The position numbers were made by a program, and so were the translations under genes. This document shows positions 28,706 through 37,739 of a stretch of DNA of 64,000 bases, piece by piece; position 1 is the first letter of the stretch; each line of letters begins with the position of its first letter. The notes under the pieces were generated by a model that had not been told where the DNA came from, made no database searches, and saw only the letters and a program-made list of their open reading frames with translations. The stretch spans positions 186,001 to 250,000 of the forward strand of contig NZ_PSZE01000007.1 of the NCBI RefSeq assembly GCF_002933465.1. Direction: 5' to 3'. This stretch comes from Nocardia nova (GTDB taxonomy: Bacteria; Actinomycetota; Actinomycetes; Mycobacteriales; Mycobacteriaceae).

Positions 28706-28983
28706 GTCCCGACCCCGTCCGGCTCAGTGCCTGGGTGCACGGCCTGGTTCAGGGCGTCGGGTTCCGCTGGTGGACGCGAGCGCGGGCGCTGGAGCTCGGT
28801 TTGGTGGGCCACGCCCGCAACACCCGGGACGGGCGCGTGCACGTGGTGGCCGAGGGTCCGCGACCGGCGTGCGAGCGTTTGCTGGCATTGTTGCGGTCGG
28901 GTGACACTCCTGGTCGAGTCGACCTGGTTGTGGAAAACTGGGGCGCCGCCCTCGGCGGAATCACAGGCTTCGAGGAACGGTAG
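28702..28983 (+). CDS. acyP: Acylphosphatase
   Basis: The 93-residue protein starts at a GTG overlapping the OsmC stop. It has the family signature [19 protein letters not shown], in which the arginine after GVGF binds the phosphate, and the catalytic asparagine in [16 protein letters not shown]. Acylphosphatases hydrolyse acyl phosphates such as 1,3-bisphosphoglycerate or carbamoyl phosphate; the cellular role is poorly understood. Length is normal. It is translationally coupled to the osmC-like gene as in mycobacteria. Confidence 0.95.
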   Translation: MSPDPVRLSAWVHGLVQGVGFRWWTRARALELGLVGHARNTRDGRVHVVAEGPRPACERLLALLRSGDTPGRVDLVVENWGAALGGITGFEER

Positions 28984-29007
28984 CGGCGGGGATACAGGAG
29001 TCGATCG

Positions 29008-30000
29008 TTGGCAACACATGAGCCGGGCGGCGGACCCGGGGATCGGGATTCGCACGACCCCCGCGACGCCCCGTCCGTGGGGGAAGACAGCACCGGTGGC
29101 GGCACGGAATCTGGCGAGTCGAAAGAAATCGGCGCCTCGGATCCGACGGTGCGTTTCGGCGCACAGCCCGGTGGCGAGCGCGAGACCGGCGCATCCGAGG
29201 CGGAACCGACGAGACGCCTGGGCGAACCGGACCCCACCCTCCCGAATCCGCGGACCGCGCCGACGCTCCCCGGCACGCCCATCCTGCCGGGCTTCCCCGA
29301 CCCGGCCTCGACGATTCCCGGCCTGGCCACCCCCGGTGCACCGAACCCGCTGTCGGACAACGCTTTCGGCGCCGATGCCGGTGGCTCGACGGAGTCCGAG
29401 GGTGAGAACCCCGGCGCCGCAGGCGAATCCGGCGCACCCCGGCGCATGCGCGGGAGTATGCAGCGGCAGGAAGCCGGCGTCACCCAGCCTCGCCCGCCGA
29501 CGGTGGCCGAGGCGCGGGCGCGCGACAAGGCCCGTAAACGCGCCGAAGAGGCGGAGCGGGCCGCGGCGGAGGCCGCGGAAACCAAGCGGCGCAAGCGCAA
29601 GCGGCTGCTCATCGGCGGCGTGGCGGTGGCCGGCATCGCCGCGGTGGTCGGCACCGGATATCTCGCCTACCAGGCCGCACATCGGCCCGCGAACGTGACC
29701 GCCTACTGCATCACCGACGACAACGGGCAGCAGCAGGTCGTACCCGATGACGACTGTGTGCGCGCCCAGTCCTACGCGAGTACCGGCGGCTATTACGGCG
29801 GCGGCGGCCTCGGTCCCGGCATCTTCCTCTACAACGGCCACCAGTACCGCTACTACTACGGCGGCAACAACGCCGTCGGGCGCGCGCCCGTCGGCGGCAG
29901 CACGGTCGCGCCGAAGAAGGCCACCGTCAGCACCAAGAGCGGGACCGTCGTACGTGGCGGTCTCGGCAGTAAATCCGGTTCCACCAGTGGAGGCTCCTAG
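29008..30000 (+). CDS. Membrane protein with disordered N-terminus, YgiB/YjfM-like position
   Basis: A TTG start with AGGAG at correct spacing gives 330 residues. Residues 1-165 are disordered, rich in Gly, Pro, Glu and Thr; a Lys/Arg/Ala coiled stretch (about 165-205) leads to one membrane helix (LLIGGVAVAGIAAVVGTGYL, about 209-228). The outside part has TAYCITDDNGQQQVVPDDDC with two cysteines and a Gly/Tyr-rich end (GGYYGGGGLGPG, YRYYYGG). This outline and the next gene recall E. coli YgiB-YgiC and YjfM-YjfC (DUF1190 plus glutathionylspermidine-synthase-like enzyme). Membership in DUF1190 is my inference. The next ATG follows its stop directly. Confidence 0.75.
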   Translation: MATHEPGGGPGDRDSHDPRDAPSVGEDSTGGGTESGESKEIGASDPTVRFGAQPGGERETGASEAEPTRRLGEPDPTLPNPRTAPTLPGTPILPGFPDPASTIPGLATPGAPNPLSDNAFGADAGGSTESEGENPGAAGESGAPRRMRGSMQRQEAGVTQPRPPTVAEARARDKARKRAEEAERAAAEAAETKRRKRKRLLIGGVAVAGIAAVVGTGYLAYQAAHRPANVTAYCITDDNGQQQVVPDDDCVRAQSYASTGGYYGGGGLGPGIFLYNGHQYRYYYGGNNAVGRAPVGGSTVAPKKATVSTKSGTVVRGGLGSKSGSTSGGS

Positions 30001-31167
30001 ATGCGTCGGATGCGCAACCGGCAACGTCCCGGCTGGCAGAAGATCATCGCCGATCAAGGGCTGGTATTCGGCTCGCCCGGCCGCGACGCGAACGGACAGT
30101 CGCGCCCGTACTGGGATGAATCGGTGCACTACGAATTCGATCTCGACGAAATCCTCGCGCTCGAGGCCCAGGTGGAAGTGCTGCATTCGATGTGCCTGCA
30201 CGCGGTCGAGCAGATCGTGCTCACCGAGCGCTTCGCCGATTTCGGTCTGCCCGAGTGGAGTTGGGAGCCGATCAAGAAGTCGTGGCAGCGCAGCGATCCG
30301 TACGTCTACGGACGTTTCGATCTGCGCTACGACGGCCGCGGTCCGGCGAAATTGCTGGAGTACAACGCCGATACCCCGACCTCGCTGCTGGAAGCGGCCA
30401 TCGTGCAGTGGCACTGGCTCACCGACGTCTACCCCGACGACGACCAGTGGAATTCGCTGCACGAGCGCCTGGTCGAGCGCTGGGGCGAGCTGCTCGACCA
30501 GCTGCCCACCAACCAGCTGCACTTCACCTGGTCCTCGGCCGACGCCTCCGGCGAGGACAACGTGACCACCGCGTATATGCAGGAGACCGCCGCCGAGGCA
30601 GGTTTCGACACCATCGCGCTGCCGATCGAGGAGATCGGTTTCGATACCGAGCTGGAGCGTTTCGTCGATCTGGCCGAGGCGCCGATCGGTTCGATCTTCA
30701 AGCTGTATCCGTGGGAGTGGGCGCTCGACGACGATTTCGGCAAGCGCGTGGTGGACTCCATTCCCGAGACCGCCTGGGTCGAACCCCTCTGGAAGACACT
30801 GCTGTCCAACAAGGCGCTGCTGGCGGTGCTGTGGGAGATGTATCCCGGGCACCCGAATCTGCTGCCGGCCTATCTCGACGATCCGCACGAACTCACCGAG
30901 TACATCCGCAAACCGAAGCTGGGCCGCGAAGGCGCCAATATGACCATCGTCGGCGCCGGGATGGAAACCTCGACCGGCGGCGTGTACGGCGAAGAGGGGT
31001 TCGTCTATCAACTTCTCGATCCGCTACCGGATTTCGACGGCCTGCGGCCGGTCCTGGGCGCCTGGATCGTCGGCGACACCTCGGCCGGTCTCGGCATCCG
31101 CGAATCCCCCGGCCTGATCACCGATGACGGCGCCACCTTCGTTCCGCATCGCATTCCGACCAAGTAG
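30001..31167 (+). CDS. Glutathionylspermidine synthase-like ATP-grasp protein (YgiC/YjfC type)
   Basis: The 388-residue protein matches the synthetase domain family GSP_synth. Recognisable text: PYWDESVHYEFDLDEI, YGRFDLRYDGRGPAKLLEYN, the following ADTPTSLLEAAIVQW, then FKLYPWEWALDDDFG and GREGANMTIV near the nucleotide site. These proteins lack the amidase half of E. coli Gss and are predicted ATP-dependent amide ligases; actinomycetes do not make glutathione, so a different acceptor is expected. E. coli YgiC is about the same length. Its place between a membrane protein and a DUF350 gene suggests modification of a membrane or envelope molecule. Function unproven. Confidence 0.9.
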   Translation: MRRMRNRQRPGWQKIIADQGLVFGSPGRDANGQSRPYWDESVHYEFDLDEILALEAQVEVLHSMCLHAVEQIVLTERFADFGLPEWSWEPIKKSWQRSDPYVYGRFDLRYDGRGPAKLLEYNADTPTSLLEAAIVQWHWLTDVYPDDDQWNSLHERLVERWGELLDQLPTNQLHFTWSSADASGEDNVTTAYMQETAAEAGFDTIALPIEEIGFDTELERFVDLAEAPIGSIFKLYPWEWALDDDFGKRVVDSIPETAWVEPLWKTLLSNKALLAVLWEMYPGHPNLLPAYLDDPHELTEYIRKPKLGREGANMTIVGAGMETSTGGVYGEEGFVYQLLDPLPDFDGLRPVLGAWIVGDTSAGLGIRESPGLITDDGATFVPHRIPTK

Positions 31168-31203
31168 CATTCAGCGACTCGATCAACATCACCGGAGGAA
31201 TCT

Positions 31204-31656
31204 GTGTCGTCCACCCTCGCGCTCGAATCAGGGTATTGGAGCTCCGTCGGACACGGCGTCGGCGCGATTGCGCTGTACGCGGTGCTGGGTCTGGTCCTGA
31301 TGCTGATCGGATTCCAGGCCATCGACAGTTCCACGCCCGGACCGCTGCGCAGGATGGTCGCCGCCGGTAATCCGAACGCGGTCGTCATCGCCTCCGCGGG
31401 CATGGTGAGTATGGCCTTGATCGTGGTGCTGGCGATCTACTCCTCCGGCGGCCGGCTCGTCGAGGGCCTGATCGCCACCGGCATCTACGGGCTGGTGGGC
31501 ATCGTCGCGCAGGTGATCTCCATCCGGCTGCTCGAATGGCTGGTCGGCCTGCACATCGGCGATCTGCTGAAATCGTCCACGTACCAGATTCAGTCGCTGC
31601 TGGTGGCCGCCGCGCATCTGGCGATCGGCATGGTCGTCGCGTTCGCGATCCTCTGA
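31204..31656 (+). CDS. DUF350 membrane protein (YjfL type)
   Basis: This 150-residue, very hydrophobic protein has four predicted membrane helices (about residues 15-37, 55-78, 85-108 and 125-148). Family marks of DUF350 are the first helix with GLVLMLIGFQAID and the repeated layout of two paired helices. It starts at a GTG 36 bases after the ATP-grasp gene, following CGGAGGA. E. coli has the same three partners in the yjf cluster (YjfL, YjfM, YjfC), so the three proteins here probably work together in the membrane. Biochemical function unknown. Confidence 0.85.
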   Translation: MSSTLALESGYWSSVGHGVGAIALYAVLGLVLMLIGFQAIDSSTPGPLRRMVAAGNPNAVVIASAGMVSMALIVVLAIYSSGGRLVEGLIATGIYGLVGIVAQVISIRLLEWLVGLHIGDLLKSSTYQIQSLLVAAAHLAIGMVVAFAIL

Positions 31657-31680
31657 GCGGGCCCGGTTCGCCGCGAGGTG

Positions 31681-32706
31681 TCACCGCGCGGTGAACGCCA
31701 GGAGTTCGCCCAGTGGCAGGCTGTTGATGATGCGGTCGGCCGGGACCTCGTTCGCCGCCGCACGTTCGCAGCCGTAGCCCTGCCAATCCAGCTGCCCGGG
31801 GGCGTGCGCGTCGGTATCGATGCTGAAATGGCAGCCCATCTCCACGGCCAGGCGTAGCAGCCGGCTCGGCGGATCGAGCCGTTCGGGACGACTGTTGATT
31901 TCCACGGCCGTCCCGTAGCGGCGACACGCCTCGAAGACGAGTTCGGCATCGAACGACGATTCCGGCCGGATGCCGCGATTACCGGCGACCAATCGCCCGG
32001 TGCAGTGGCCGAGTATATCGACATTCGGATTCGCCACCGCGTACACCATGCGTTTGGTCATGATCGCCGAGTCGGCGCGCAGGTTCGAATGCACGCTGGC
32101 CACAACGACATCCAGGCGGGCGAGCAGCTCGGCCTCCTGGTCGAGAGTGCCGTCGTCGAGGATGTCGACCTCGATACCGGTGAGAATGCGAAACGGTGCG
32201 AGCCGCTCGTTGAGTTCGGCCACCACGTCCAACTGGCGGCGCAGCCGCTCCGCGGAGAGTCCGTTGGCGACTTTCAGCCGCGGGGAATGATCGGTCAGCG
32301 CACAATATTCGTGGCCCAGCGCCTGCGCGGTGCGCATCATCTCCTCGATCGGGCTGCCGCCGTCGGACCAGTCGGAGTGGGTGTGCAGATCGCCGCGCAG
32401 CAACGCGCGGACCTCGCCACCGGCGGGTGCGATCGGCCGTGCCGCGGAACGCAATTCGGCCAGTCGCTGCGGTACTGCGCCGGCGCAGGCCTGTTCGATC
32501 ACCGCCGCGGTCTTCGGTCCGATACCCGAAAGTTCCTGCCAGGCACCGGATTCGCGGTAACGCTCGAAATCGGCGTCCGACAGCTCGGCCACCACATCGG
32601 CCGCCCGTCGGTAGGCCTTGACCCGATGGGTCTGCGCGCGATCGCGTTCCATCCAGAACGCGATCTCGCGCAGTGCGGCCACCGGATCCGGAATCTGGCC
32701 GCCCAC
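31681..32706 (-). CDS. PHP-domain protein with N-terminal helix-hairpin-helix (PolX C-half-like)
   Basis: The 341-residue protein begins with a polX-like helical part (ALREIAFWMERDRAQTHRVKAY) and a helix-hairpin-helix LSGIGPKTAAVIEQA (about 58-72). A PHP phosphoesterase domain follows: metal ligands in GDLHTHSDWSD, ALTDHSPRL, TGIEVDIL, VVASVHSNL, DILGHCTGR and SIDTDAHAP. This looks like DNA polymerase X without the polymerase part, thus a metal-dependent phosphoesterase or nuclease that may act on DNA ends. The GTG start shares one base with the stop of the DHFR-like gene. The true substrate is unknown. Confidence 0.9.
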   Translation of the reverse strand: MGGQIPDPVAALREIAFWMERDRAQTHRVKAYRRAADVVAELSDADFERYRESGAWQELSGIGPKTAAVIEQACAGAVPQRLAELRSAARPIAPAGGEVRALLRGDLHTHSDWSDGGSPIEEMMRTAQALGHEYCALTDHSPRLKVANGLSAERLRRQLDVVAELNERLAPFRILTGIEVDILDDGTLDQEAELLARLDVVVASVHSNLRADSAIMTKRMVYAVANPNVDILGHCTGRLVAGNRGIRPESSFDAELVFEACRRYGTAVEINSRPERLDPPSRLLRLAVEMGCHFSIDTDAHAPGQLDWQGYGCERAAANEVPADRIINSLPLGELLAFTAR

Positions 32707-33287
32707 TAGGGCATCCGGCTGTATTTGATGAACGCCACTCCGTCCTCGAACACCCGGCCCGTGAGCACCCGGAACAGCGCCGGCTCGGGCAGCCGTGGTC
32801 CCGCGCCGAACAGCGGCCGGCCGTGCCCCAGCACGATCGGATACAACTTGAGGAAGATCTGGTCGATCTCCGGTAGCAGCGCCTGTGCCAGTTCACCGCC
32901 GCCGCACAACCAGATACCCGCCCCCTTCTCCTGCTTGAGTCCGCGCACGCGCCCCAACGGGTCGGAGGTGATCAACTCGACGTCCGGATCCGGAGCGCCG
33001 GGCAGGGTGGTCGAGACGACGAACTGCCGCAGATGTGAATACGGGCTCGACGTGCCGGTCCGCACCCCGAAATCGTGGGTTTTGCGGCCCATGAGCACGG
33101 TGTCGAAACTTTCGCCCGGGCTGTCGATCCCGAGTGATTCCCGGATCTTGGTCGGTAGCGTCTCCGGATACTGCGCGGTGATGGCCGGGCCGTGGTCACC
33201 ACCTACCGGAAAGAAATCGACCGATCCGTCCGAGGTGGCGATATACCCGTCGATGGTCGAGGCCACGAAGTAGGTGAGCTTGCGCAT
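32706..33287 (-). CDS. Dihydrofolate reductase-like (RibD C-terminal) family protein
   Basis: The 193-residue protein starts at the ATG at 33287 after GAAGGGAGA. It shows the YwjB/YyaP-type RibD_C fold: MRKLTYFVASTIDGYIATSDG, VLMGRKTHDFG, FVVSTTLPGAPDPDVELI, LKQEKGAGIWLCGGGELAQ and FLKLYPIVLGHGRPLF. Members bind NADPH and are presumed reductases of unknown substrate; it is not the housekeeping folate enzyme. It reads into the PHP gene with a one-base overlap, so the two are probably cotranscribed. Confidence 0.9.
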   Translation of the reverse strand: MRKLTYFVASTIDGYIATSDGSVDFFPVGGDHGPAITAQYPETLPTKIRESLGIDSPGESFDTVLMGRKTHDFGVRTGTSSPYSHLRQFVVSTTLPGAPDPDVELITSDPLGRVRGLKQEKGAGIWLCGGGELAQALLPEIDQIFLKLYPIVLGHGRPLFGAGPRLPEPALFRVLTGRVFEDGVAFIKYSRMP

Positions 33288-33350
33288 CCGTTCTCCCTTC
33301 GTACGAAGTGGCGTTATCGGACACACCGCAAATTTAGCGCGTGCTCGCCA

Positions 33351-34208
33351 CTATCGCCGGGGCTTCGGCTGGCAGCGCGGACAGGAGTAGGACGAGCGGT
33401 TCATGAACTTCTCGCGGCGGATCGGGGCGCCGCAACGACGGCACGGTTCGTCCTCGCGGCCGTAGGCGGCCAGCGACCGCTCGAAGTATCCGGAATTGCC
33501 GTTGACGTTGACATACAGCGCGTCGAAGGAGGTGCCGCCGGCGTCGAGGGCCGCCCCCATCACCGCCTGCACCTCGCTCAGCAGCCGCCGCAGTGCGGGC
33601 CGGGTGAGCGCCGCGGCGGGGCGTTCACCGTGGATGCGGGCTCGCCACAACGCCTCGTCGGCGTAGATGTTGCCGATGCCCGAGACCACCGTCTGATCCA
33701 GCAGCACCCGCTTGATCTCGGAGGATTTGGTCCGTATACGCGCGACCACGGCCTCGGTGTCGAAATGGGGATCGAGCGGATCGCGCGCGATGTGGGCGAC
33801 CGATTCCGGCAGTTCCTCACCGTCGTGAGCGATGAGCCGATTCAGCGCCCAGCCACCGAAGGTACGCTGATCGACGAAGCGCAGCTGGGTGCCGTTGTCG
33901 AGTCCGGCGACGATATGCGCGTGTTTCTCCAGCGGCGCCTGCGCGGACTGCACGAGCATCTGCCCGCTCATCCCCAGATGGACGACGAGTGCGGCATCGG
34001 GATCGTCGAAGGTCAGCCAGAGGAATTTGCCGCGGCGGCGGGCGGATTCGATCCGCAGGCCCGCCATCCGGGCGGCGAGATCGTCACCGCCGAGTTCGTG
34101 GCGGCGCACCGACCGCGGATGTTTGACCAGGACCGATTCCACGACGTGGCCGACGACGTGCTCCTCGAGTCCGCGCCGGACCACCTCGACCTCGGGCAGT
34201 TCGGGCAT
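33351..34208 (-). CDS. mutM: Formamidopyrimidine-DNA glycosylase
   Basis: The 285-residue Fpg removes oxidised purines such as 8-oxoguanine from DNA and nicks the abasic site. It begins with [14 protein letters not shown], where Pro1 is the catalytic nucleophile and Glu2 assists. The helix-two-turn-helix includes [20 protein letters not shown]. The C-terminal zinc finger reads [27 protein letters not shown] with four Cys. Length is normal. Its ATG overlaps the rnc TGA as ATGA, keeping the actinobacterial rnc-fpg pair. Confidence 0.97.
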   Translation of the reverse strand: MPELPEVEVVRRGLEEHVVGHVVESVLVKHPRSVRRHELGGDDLAARMAGLRIESARRRGKFLWLTFDDPDAALVVHLGMSGQMLVQSAQAPLEKHAHIVAGLDNGTQLRFVDQRTFGGWALNRLIAHDGEELPESVAHIARDPLDPHFDTEAVVARIRTKSSEIKRVLLDQTVVSGIGNIYADEALWRARIHGERPAAALTRPALRRLLSEVQAVMGAALDAGGTSFDALYVNVNGNSGYFERSLAAYGREDEPCRRCGAPIRREKFMNRSSYSCPRCQPKPRR

Positions 34209-34963
34209 CAGTCACCGGCTTCGGCGGAACCGTCCGCGGTGAGCGCCTGCCACGCAGCGCCCGCGGCCTTCTGCTCGGCTTCCTTCTTCGACCGGCCGAC
34301 GCCCTGCCCATAGGCCTGGCCACCAATCACCGCGGTGGCGGTGAATTCCTTGTCGTGGTCGGGACCGGTCGAGGTGATCTCGTAGCTGGGCACGCCGATG
34401 CCGCGTTCCGCGGTGAGCTCCTGCAGACTGGTCTTCCAGTCCAGGCCGGCGCCCATCCGGGGACCGCGCTCGAGCAGTTCGGCGAACAGCCGCAGCACGA
34501 CTCCGCGCGCGACCTCGATGCCGTGTTGCAGATGGACCGCGCCCAGCAGCGATTCCATCCCGTCGGCGAGAATGCTCGCCTTGTCCCGGCCGCCGGTGAG
34601 CTCCTCGCCCTTACCGAGCAGCAGATGACGGCCGAGGCCGCCCTCACCCAGGCCGCGCGCGACCTCGGCCAGCGCGTGCATGTTCACCACACTGGCGCGC
34701 AGTTTGGCGAGCTCGCCCTCGGATTTCTCCGGATGCTCGAGGTACAGGCGCTCGGTGATGCTCAGACCGAGAACCGAATCGCCCAGGAATTCCAGGCGTT
34801 CGTTGGTCGGCAGACCACCGTTCTCGTAGGCATAGGAACGGTGGGTGAGCGCCAGCCGGAGCAGATCCGGGCGCACCTCCACGCCGAGCGCTTCCAGAAG
34901 GCTGGCGTGGTCAGCGGCCTCGCCCGCTGCGGGTGCGTCCGCTTCGTCCTTACCGGCGGTCAC
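34208..34963 (-). CDS. rnc: Ribonuclease III
   Basis: From the GTG at 34963 the product has 251 residues. The RNase III signature [14 protein letters not shown] holds the catalytic Glu and Asp; the later acidic residues are in [12 protein letters not shown]. The double-stranded RNA-binding domain (about 175-245) reads [21 protein letters not shown] through [21 protein letters not shown]. The enzyme processes rRNA precursors and cleaves double-stranded RNA. The longer frame, into the rpmF gene, is not used. It is the third gene of DUF177-rpmF-rnc-fpg. Confidence 0.96.
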   Translation of the reverse strand: MTAGKDEADAPAAGEAADHASLLEALGVEVRPDLLRLALTHRSYAYENGGLPTNERLEFLGDSVLGLSITERLYLEHPEKSEGELAKLRASVVNMHALAEVARGLGEGGLGRHLLLGKGEELTGGRDKASILADGMESLLGAVHLQHGIEVARGVVLRLFAELLERGPRMGAGLDWKTSLQELTAERGIGVPSYEITSTGPDHDKEFTATAVIGGQAYGQGVGRSKKEAEQKAAGAAWQALTADGSAEAGD

Positions 34964-34986
34964 TTTGCGGCTACCCGATCGGCAGA

Positions 34987-35169
34987 TCAGATGGCCGAGG
35001 TGACCTGGCGGCCCTTGTAGGTGCCGCAGTTCGGGCACGCGATGTGCGGGAGGGTCTTCTGACCGCACGCCCGGTTCGGGCAGGTGATCAGGGTCGGCGC
35101 GGTGGCCTTCCACTGGCTGCGCCGCGAGTGGGTGTTGGCACGAGACATCCGGCGCTTCGGAACGGCCAC
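34987..35169 (-). CDS. rpmF: 50S ribosomal protein L32
   Basis: The 60-residue protein starts at a GTG with [20 protein letters not shown], the standard L32 N-terminus. It has two CxxC-type pairs (CPNRACG and CPNCG) for zinc, so it is the zinc-binding form. It begins two bases after the DUF177 stop and ends 23 bases before rnc, so the genes are expressed together. Another L32 copy lacking Cys may exist elsewhere in such genomes, but none is in this window. Confidence 0.97.
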   Translation of the reverse strand: MAVPKRRMSRANTHSRRSQWKATAPTLITCPNRACGQKTLPHIACPNCGTYKGRQVTSAI

Positions 35170-35171
35170 GA

Positions 35172-35831
35172 CTACTTCTCCTCTGTCGTCGAACTTGCCG
35201 AACCATGGCGGTCGGCAAGGGATCGGTCTACGTCTGATGGGGCGTCGGAGACGCCGGAGCTGGGGGTTTCGCTCGCGAATTTCGCAAGCCCCGCCCAGCG
35301 AGGGTCCAGTATCTCATGCGTGTGATCCGGACCCGCAATCGCCATCCGGACACCGCATTCCGGGCACAGCCCGGCACAATCGGGTTCACACAGCGGTTGC
35401 AGCGGCAATTCCAGACCGACGGCGTCGGTGACCACCGGCTCGATGTCGATCATGTCGTCGACGAGCCGGTAGATCTCGTCTTCCTCGGTGGTCTGCTCGG
35501 TCGCGCTGTCCGGATAGGCGAACAGTTCGGTGATCTCGAGTTCCAGATCGTCGGTGAACGACTCCAGGCAGCGCGAGCACTCCCCCTCGATCGGCGCCGA
35601 CACCGAACCGGTGACCAGCACACCCTCCGAGACCGCCTGCAGGGTCAGATCGAGGTCGATCTCGGCACCGGCCGGGATCGCGATCAGGTCCAAGCCGATC
35701 TTCTCGGGCGCGGTGACGACCCGATGCACCTGCCGAATCGAGCCCGGGGCACGCCCCAGACTGCGGGTGTCCAGCAGGAAATCCGCGTCCGTCTGACGAC
35801 GACGCGTACCGGAACCGGACTGGGCGGACAT
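35172..35831 (-). CDS. DUF177 (YceD) family protein
   Basis: This 219-residue protein begins at the ATG at 35831. DUF177 marks are [21 protein letters not shown] near the N-terminus, CSRCLESF and the C-terminal [17 protein letters not shown], making a set of cysteines that could bind metal. The last about 35 residues are low-complexity. The family is consistently found before rpmF and is tied to ribosomal RNA/ribosome maturation in plants and bacteria (YceD). The close spacing to rpmF is the same here. Confidence 0.92.
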   Translation of the reverse strand: MSAQSGSGTRRRQTDADFLLDTRSLGRAPGSIRQVHRVVTAPEKIGLDLIAIPAGAEIDLDLTLQAVSEGVLVTGSVSAPIEGECSRCLESFTDDLELEITELFAYPDSATEQTTEEDEIYRLVDDMIDIEPVVTDAVGLELPLQPLCEPDCAGLCPECGVRMAIAGPDHTHEILDPRWAGLAKFASETPSSGVSDAPSDVDRSLADRHGSASSTTEEK

Positions 35832-35927
35832 CGGACACTCACTCACGTTTCGAGGGGGTTTGGGCAACCACTCCACAGTACGCGAACTGCGCCGATCCCC
35901 CCAAATCCCGGAACGAACGCGGGCAGA

Positions 35928-36674
35928 TCAGCGCCGGAAGTCGGCGGCGTAGTCCGGAACGCCGGTGCCCGAACGCAATTGCTGACGACCGCGGCCGACC
36001 GTCCGCAGCGTCGAGTGCAAAGTCTCCTCGAAATCGGCCAGTTGGGAATCGACGTAGTGGTCGCATTCCTCGCGCAGCCGGTCGGCCTCGGTCTGCGCGG
36101 CGTCGATCAGCCGCGCGGATTCGGCGTGCGCGGCCCGCACCACCTCGGTCTGCGAGACCAGTCGCTCCTGTTCGGCCTGCCCCTCGGCCACCGATCGGTC
36201 GTAGGAGGCCTGGCCCGCCGCGATCATCCGCTCCGATTCGGTGCGGGCGCGGCCGGTGAGCGCCTCGTACTCGGCCTTACCGTCGGTCACGATCCGGTCG
36301 GCCTCGGCCTGCGCGGTCGCGACCAGGTGATCGGCGTGCGCGCGGGCCTCGGCGACCATCCGGTCAGCGTGCGCCTTGGCGTCGGCCAGCAGCCGGTCGG
36401 CCTCCTCGCGGGCGCCGGCGACGGTCTGTTCGGCCTGGTCGTTCGCGCCGGTCACCGTCGCCTCGGCGGTATTGCGGGCATCGGAGACGATCTTGTCGCG
36501 GTGGTCGAGCACGTCCTGGGCGTCGTCGAGTTCGCCGGGCAGCGCCTCACGCACGTCGTCGAGCAGTTCCAGCACGTCACCGCGAGGCACGATGCAATTG
36601 CGGGTCGGCGGGATACCCCGCGCCTCTTCGACGATCGCGACCAGTTCGTCGAGTGCCTCGAATACGCGATACAT
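35928..36674 (-). CDS. sepIVA: SepIVA-like DivIVA-domain cell division protein
   Basis: The 248-residue protein starts MYRVFEALDELVAIVEEARG and then PTRNCIVPRGDVLELLDDV. From about residue 50 to 220 it is one long coiled coil rich in Ala, Glu, Asp, Arg with repeated AEAR/ADRxxAEA units. This is the mycobacterial Rv2927c/SepIVA family, an essential factor of septation and polar growth, recognisable by the N-terminal block and the place before DUF177-rpmF-rnc-fpg. A GTG three codons upstream is possible. The gene is divergent from gtrA. Assignment rests on recalled similarity and order. Confidence 0.88.
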   Translation of the reverse strand: MYRVFEALDELVAIVEEARGIPPTRNCIVPRGDVLELLDDVREALPGELDDAQDVLDHRDKIVSDARNTAEATVTGANDQAEQTVAGAREEADRLLADAKAHADRMVAEARAHADHLVATAQAEADRIVTDGKAEYEALTGRARTESERMIAAGQASYDRSVAEGQAEQERLVSQTEVVRAAHAESARLIDAAQTEADRLREECDHYVDSQLADFEETLHSTLRTVGRGRQQLRSGTGVPDYAADFRR

Positions 36675-36894
36675 CCTGCTGACCCCACTCTCGTGCCGAA
36701 CTACTGCTCTCGGCCCAGTGTGCCCGCATCCCGCGTGTCTGCCCAGATCACCATCGGTGTGTCGGATGGTGTTTCCTATCCCACACAAATCAAGTGGAGG
36801 AAATCTCTCCGCTTGGTGCTATCTTTTCTACCGAGCGGTAGACCAGCCGGAACACGTCGCCTTCGGCGTCCGGCACTGTGCGATCGGAACGACA

Positions 36895-37440
36895 ATGGTT
36901 GTCCTTTATCCGGCACCTCCGGGTATGTGGGTGAACCCACAGCCCGATCCGGGTGTATCCATCGGGCACAGCGAACTGCTGGCCGAGACGCCGGAGCCGC
37001 AACAGTCCCCGCCCGCCGTCCGCCGTCTCGCCTCACGCTTTGCCAACTACCTGCGCGGTGACCACTGGCTGTCGCAACTCGTCCGGTTCGCACTGGTCGG
37101 CGGCTTCAGCAATATCGGCTACTTCCTGCTCTTCCTGGCCTGCTACAGCGGTGGACCGCAGCTCGCCAACCTGACCGGATCGATCGTCAGCACGGCACTC
37201 GCCAACGAACTGCACCGCCGCCTCACCTTCCATGCCGCCGACCGGGTCGGCTGGCTCACCGCTCAACTCGAGGGCGGTGGACTGGCGCTGGCCGGACTCG
37301 CCATCACCTCGGGGGCGCTGGCGGTGCTCGATATCGCGGCGCCCGGACTCGACGACGTCGCCGAGGCGATCGCCGTCATCGGCATCACCGCCGGAGTCGG
37401 TGCGCTGCGCTTCCTGACGCTGCGGCTCTGGGTGTTCTGA
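36895..37440 (+). CDS. GtrA-like membrane protein
   Basis: The 181-residue protein has four membrane helices. LVRFALVGGFSNIGYFLLFL is the typical first GtrA helix, and NELHRRLTFHAADR and FLTLRLWVF are the conserved inner loop and end. GtrA proteins help move lipid-linked sugars across the membrane for cell-wall polysaccharide or arabinogalactan building. The start is uncertain: ATG at 36895 (used here) or at 36925; neither has a strong ribosome site. A small duplication of the 3' end follows. In actinomycetes GtrA genes often sit alone, as here. Confidence 0.85.
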   Translation: MVVLYPAPPGMWVNPQPDPGVSIGHSELLAETPEPQQSPPAVRRLASRFANYLRGDHWLSQLVRFALVGGFSNIGYFLLFLACYSGGPQLANLTGSIVSTALANELHRRLTFHAADRVGWLTAQLEGGGLALAGLAITSGALAVLDIAAPGLDDVAEAIAVIGITAGVGALRFLTLRLWVF

Positions 37441-37479
37441 TCGCCTGACGCTCCGGGTGTTCTGATCGCCCGGCGTTCC
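37430..37479 (+). repeat. Two 25-bp direct copies at the gtrA 3' end
   Basis: The unit starting GGGTGTTCTGATCGCC occurs at 37430 and 37455 with 22 of 25 bases equal. The first copy contains the gtrA stop codon, so the end of the gene was duplicated just behind itself. The remaining gap to 37739 (299 bases in all from the gtrA stop) shows no gene or recognisable RNA. Confidence 0.8.
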
Positions 37480-37739
37480 TGCACGGGGTGCGGCTGCAAC
37501 CTGGTCATCTGTGCAAGGAACCGAGTCTTCTTACCCCACGTCCTAACTCAGCAAACGTCGTTGCGAGTTCTCATCGTGGGAGGTTCGGCAATGCACCACC
37601 GTTCGGAGAACCACTGTCCGGGAAGTCCCACCCTCTGGCGGGCGGGTCTGCGTTCGGCCACGTCCCCGCGCCCGCGGGTACCGGTTCCCTGTCCTCTTCT
37701 CCCCCACCCGCGCCGCACCCGTCGGCACCAGGACCCGCA

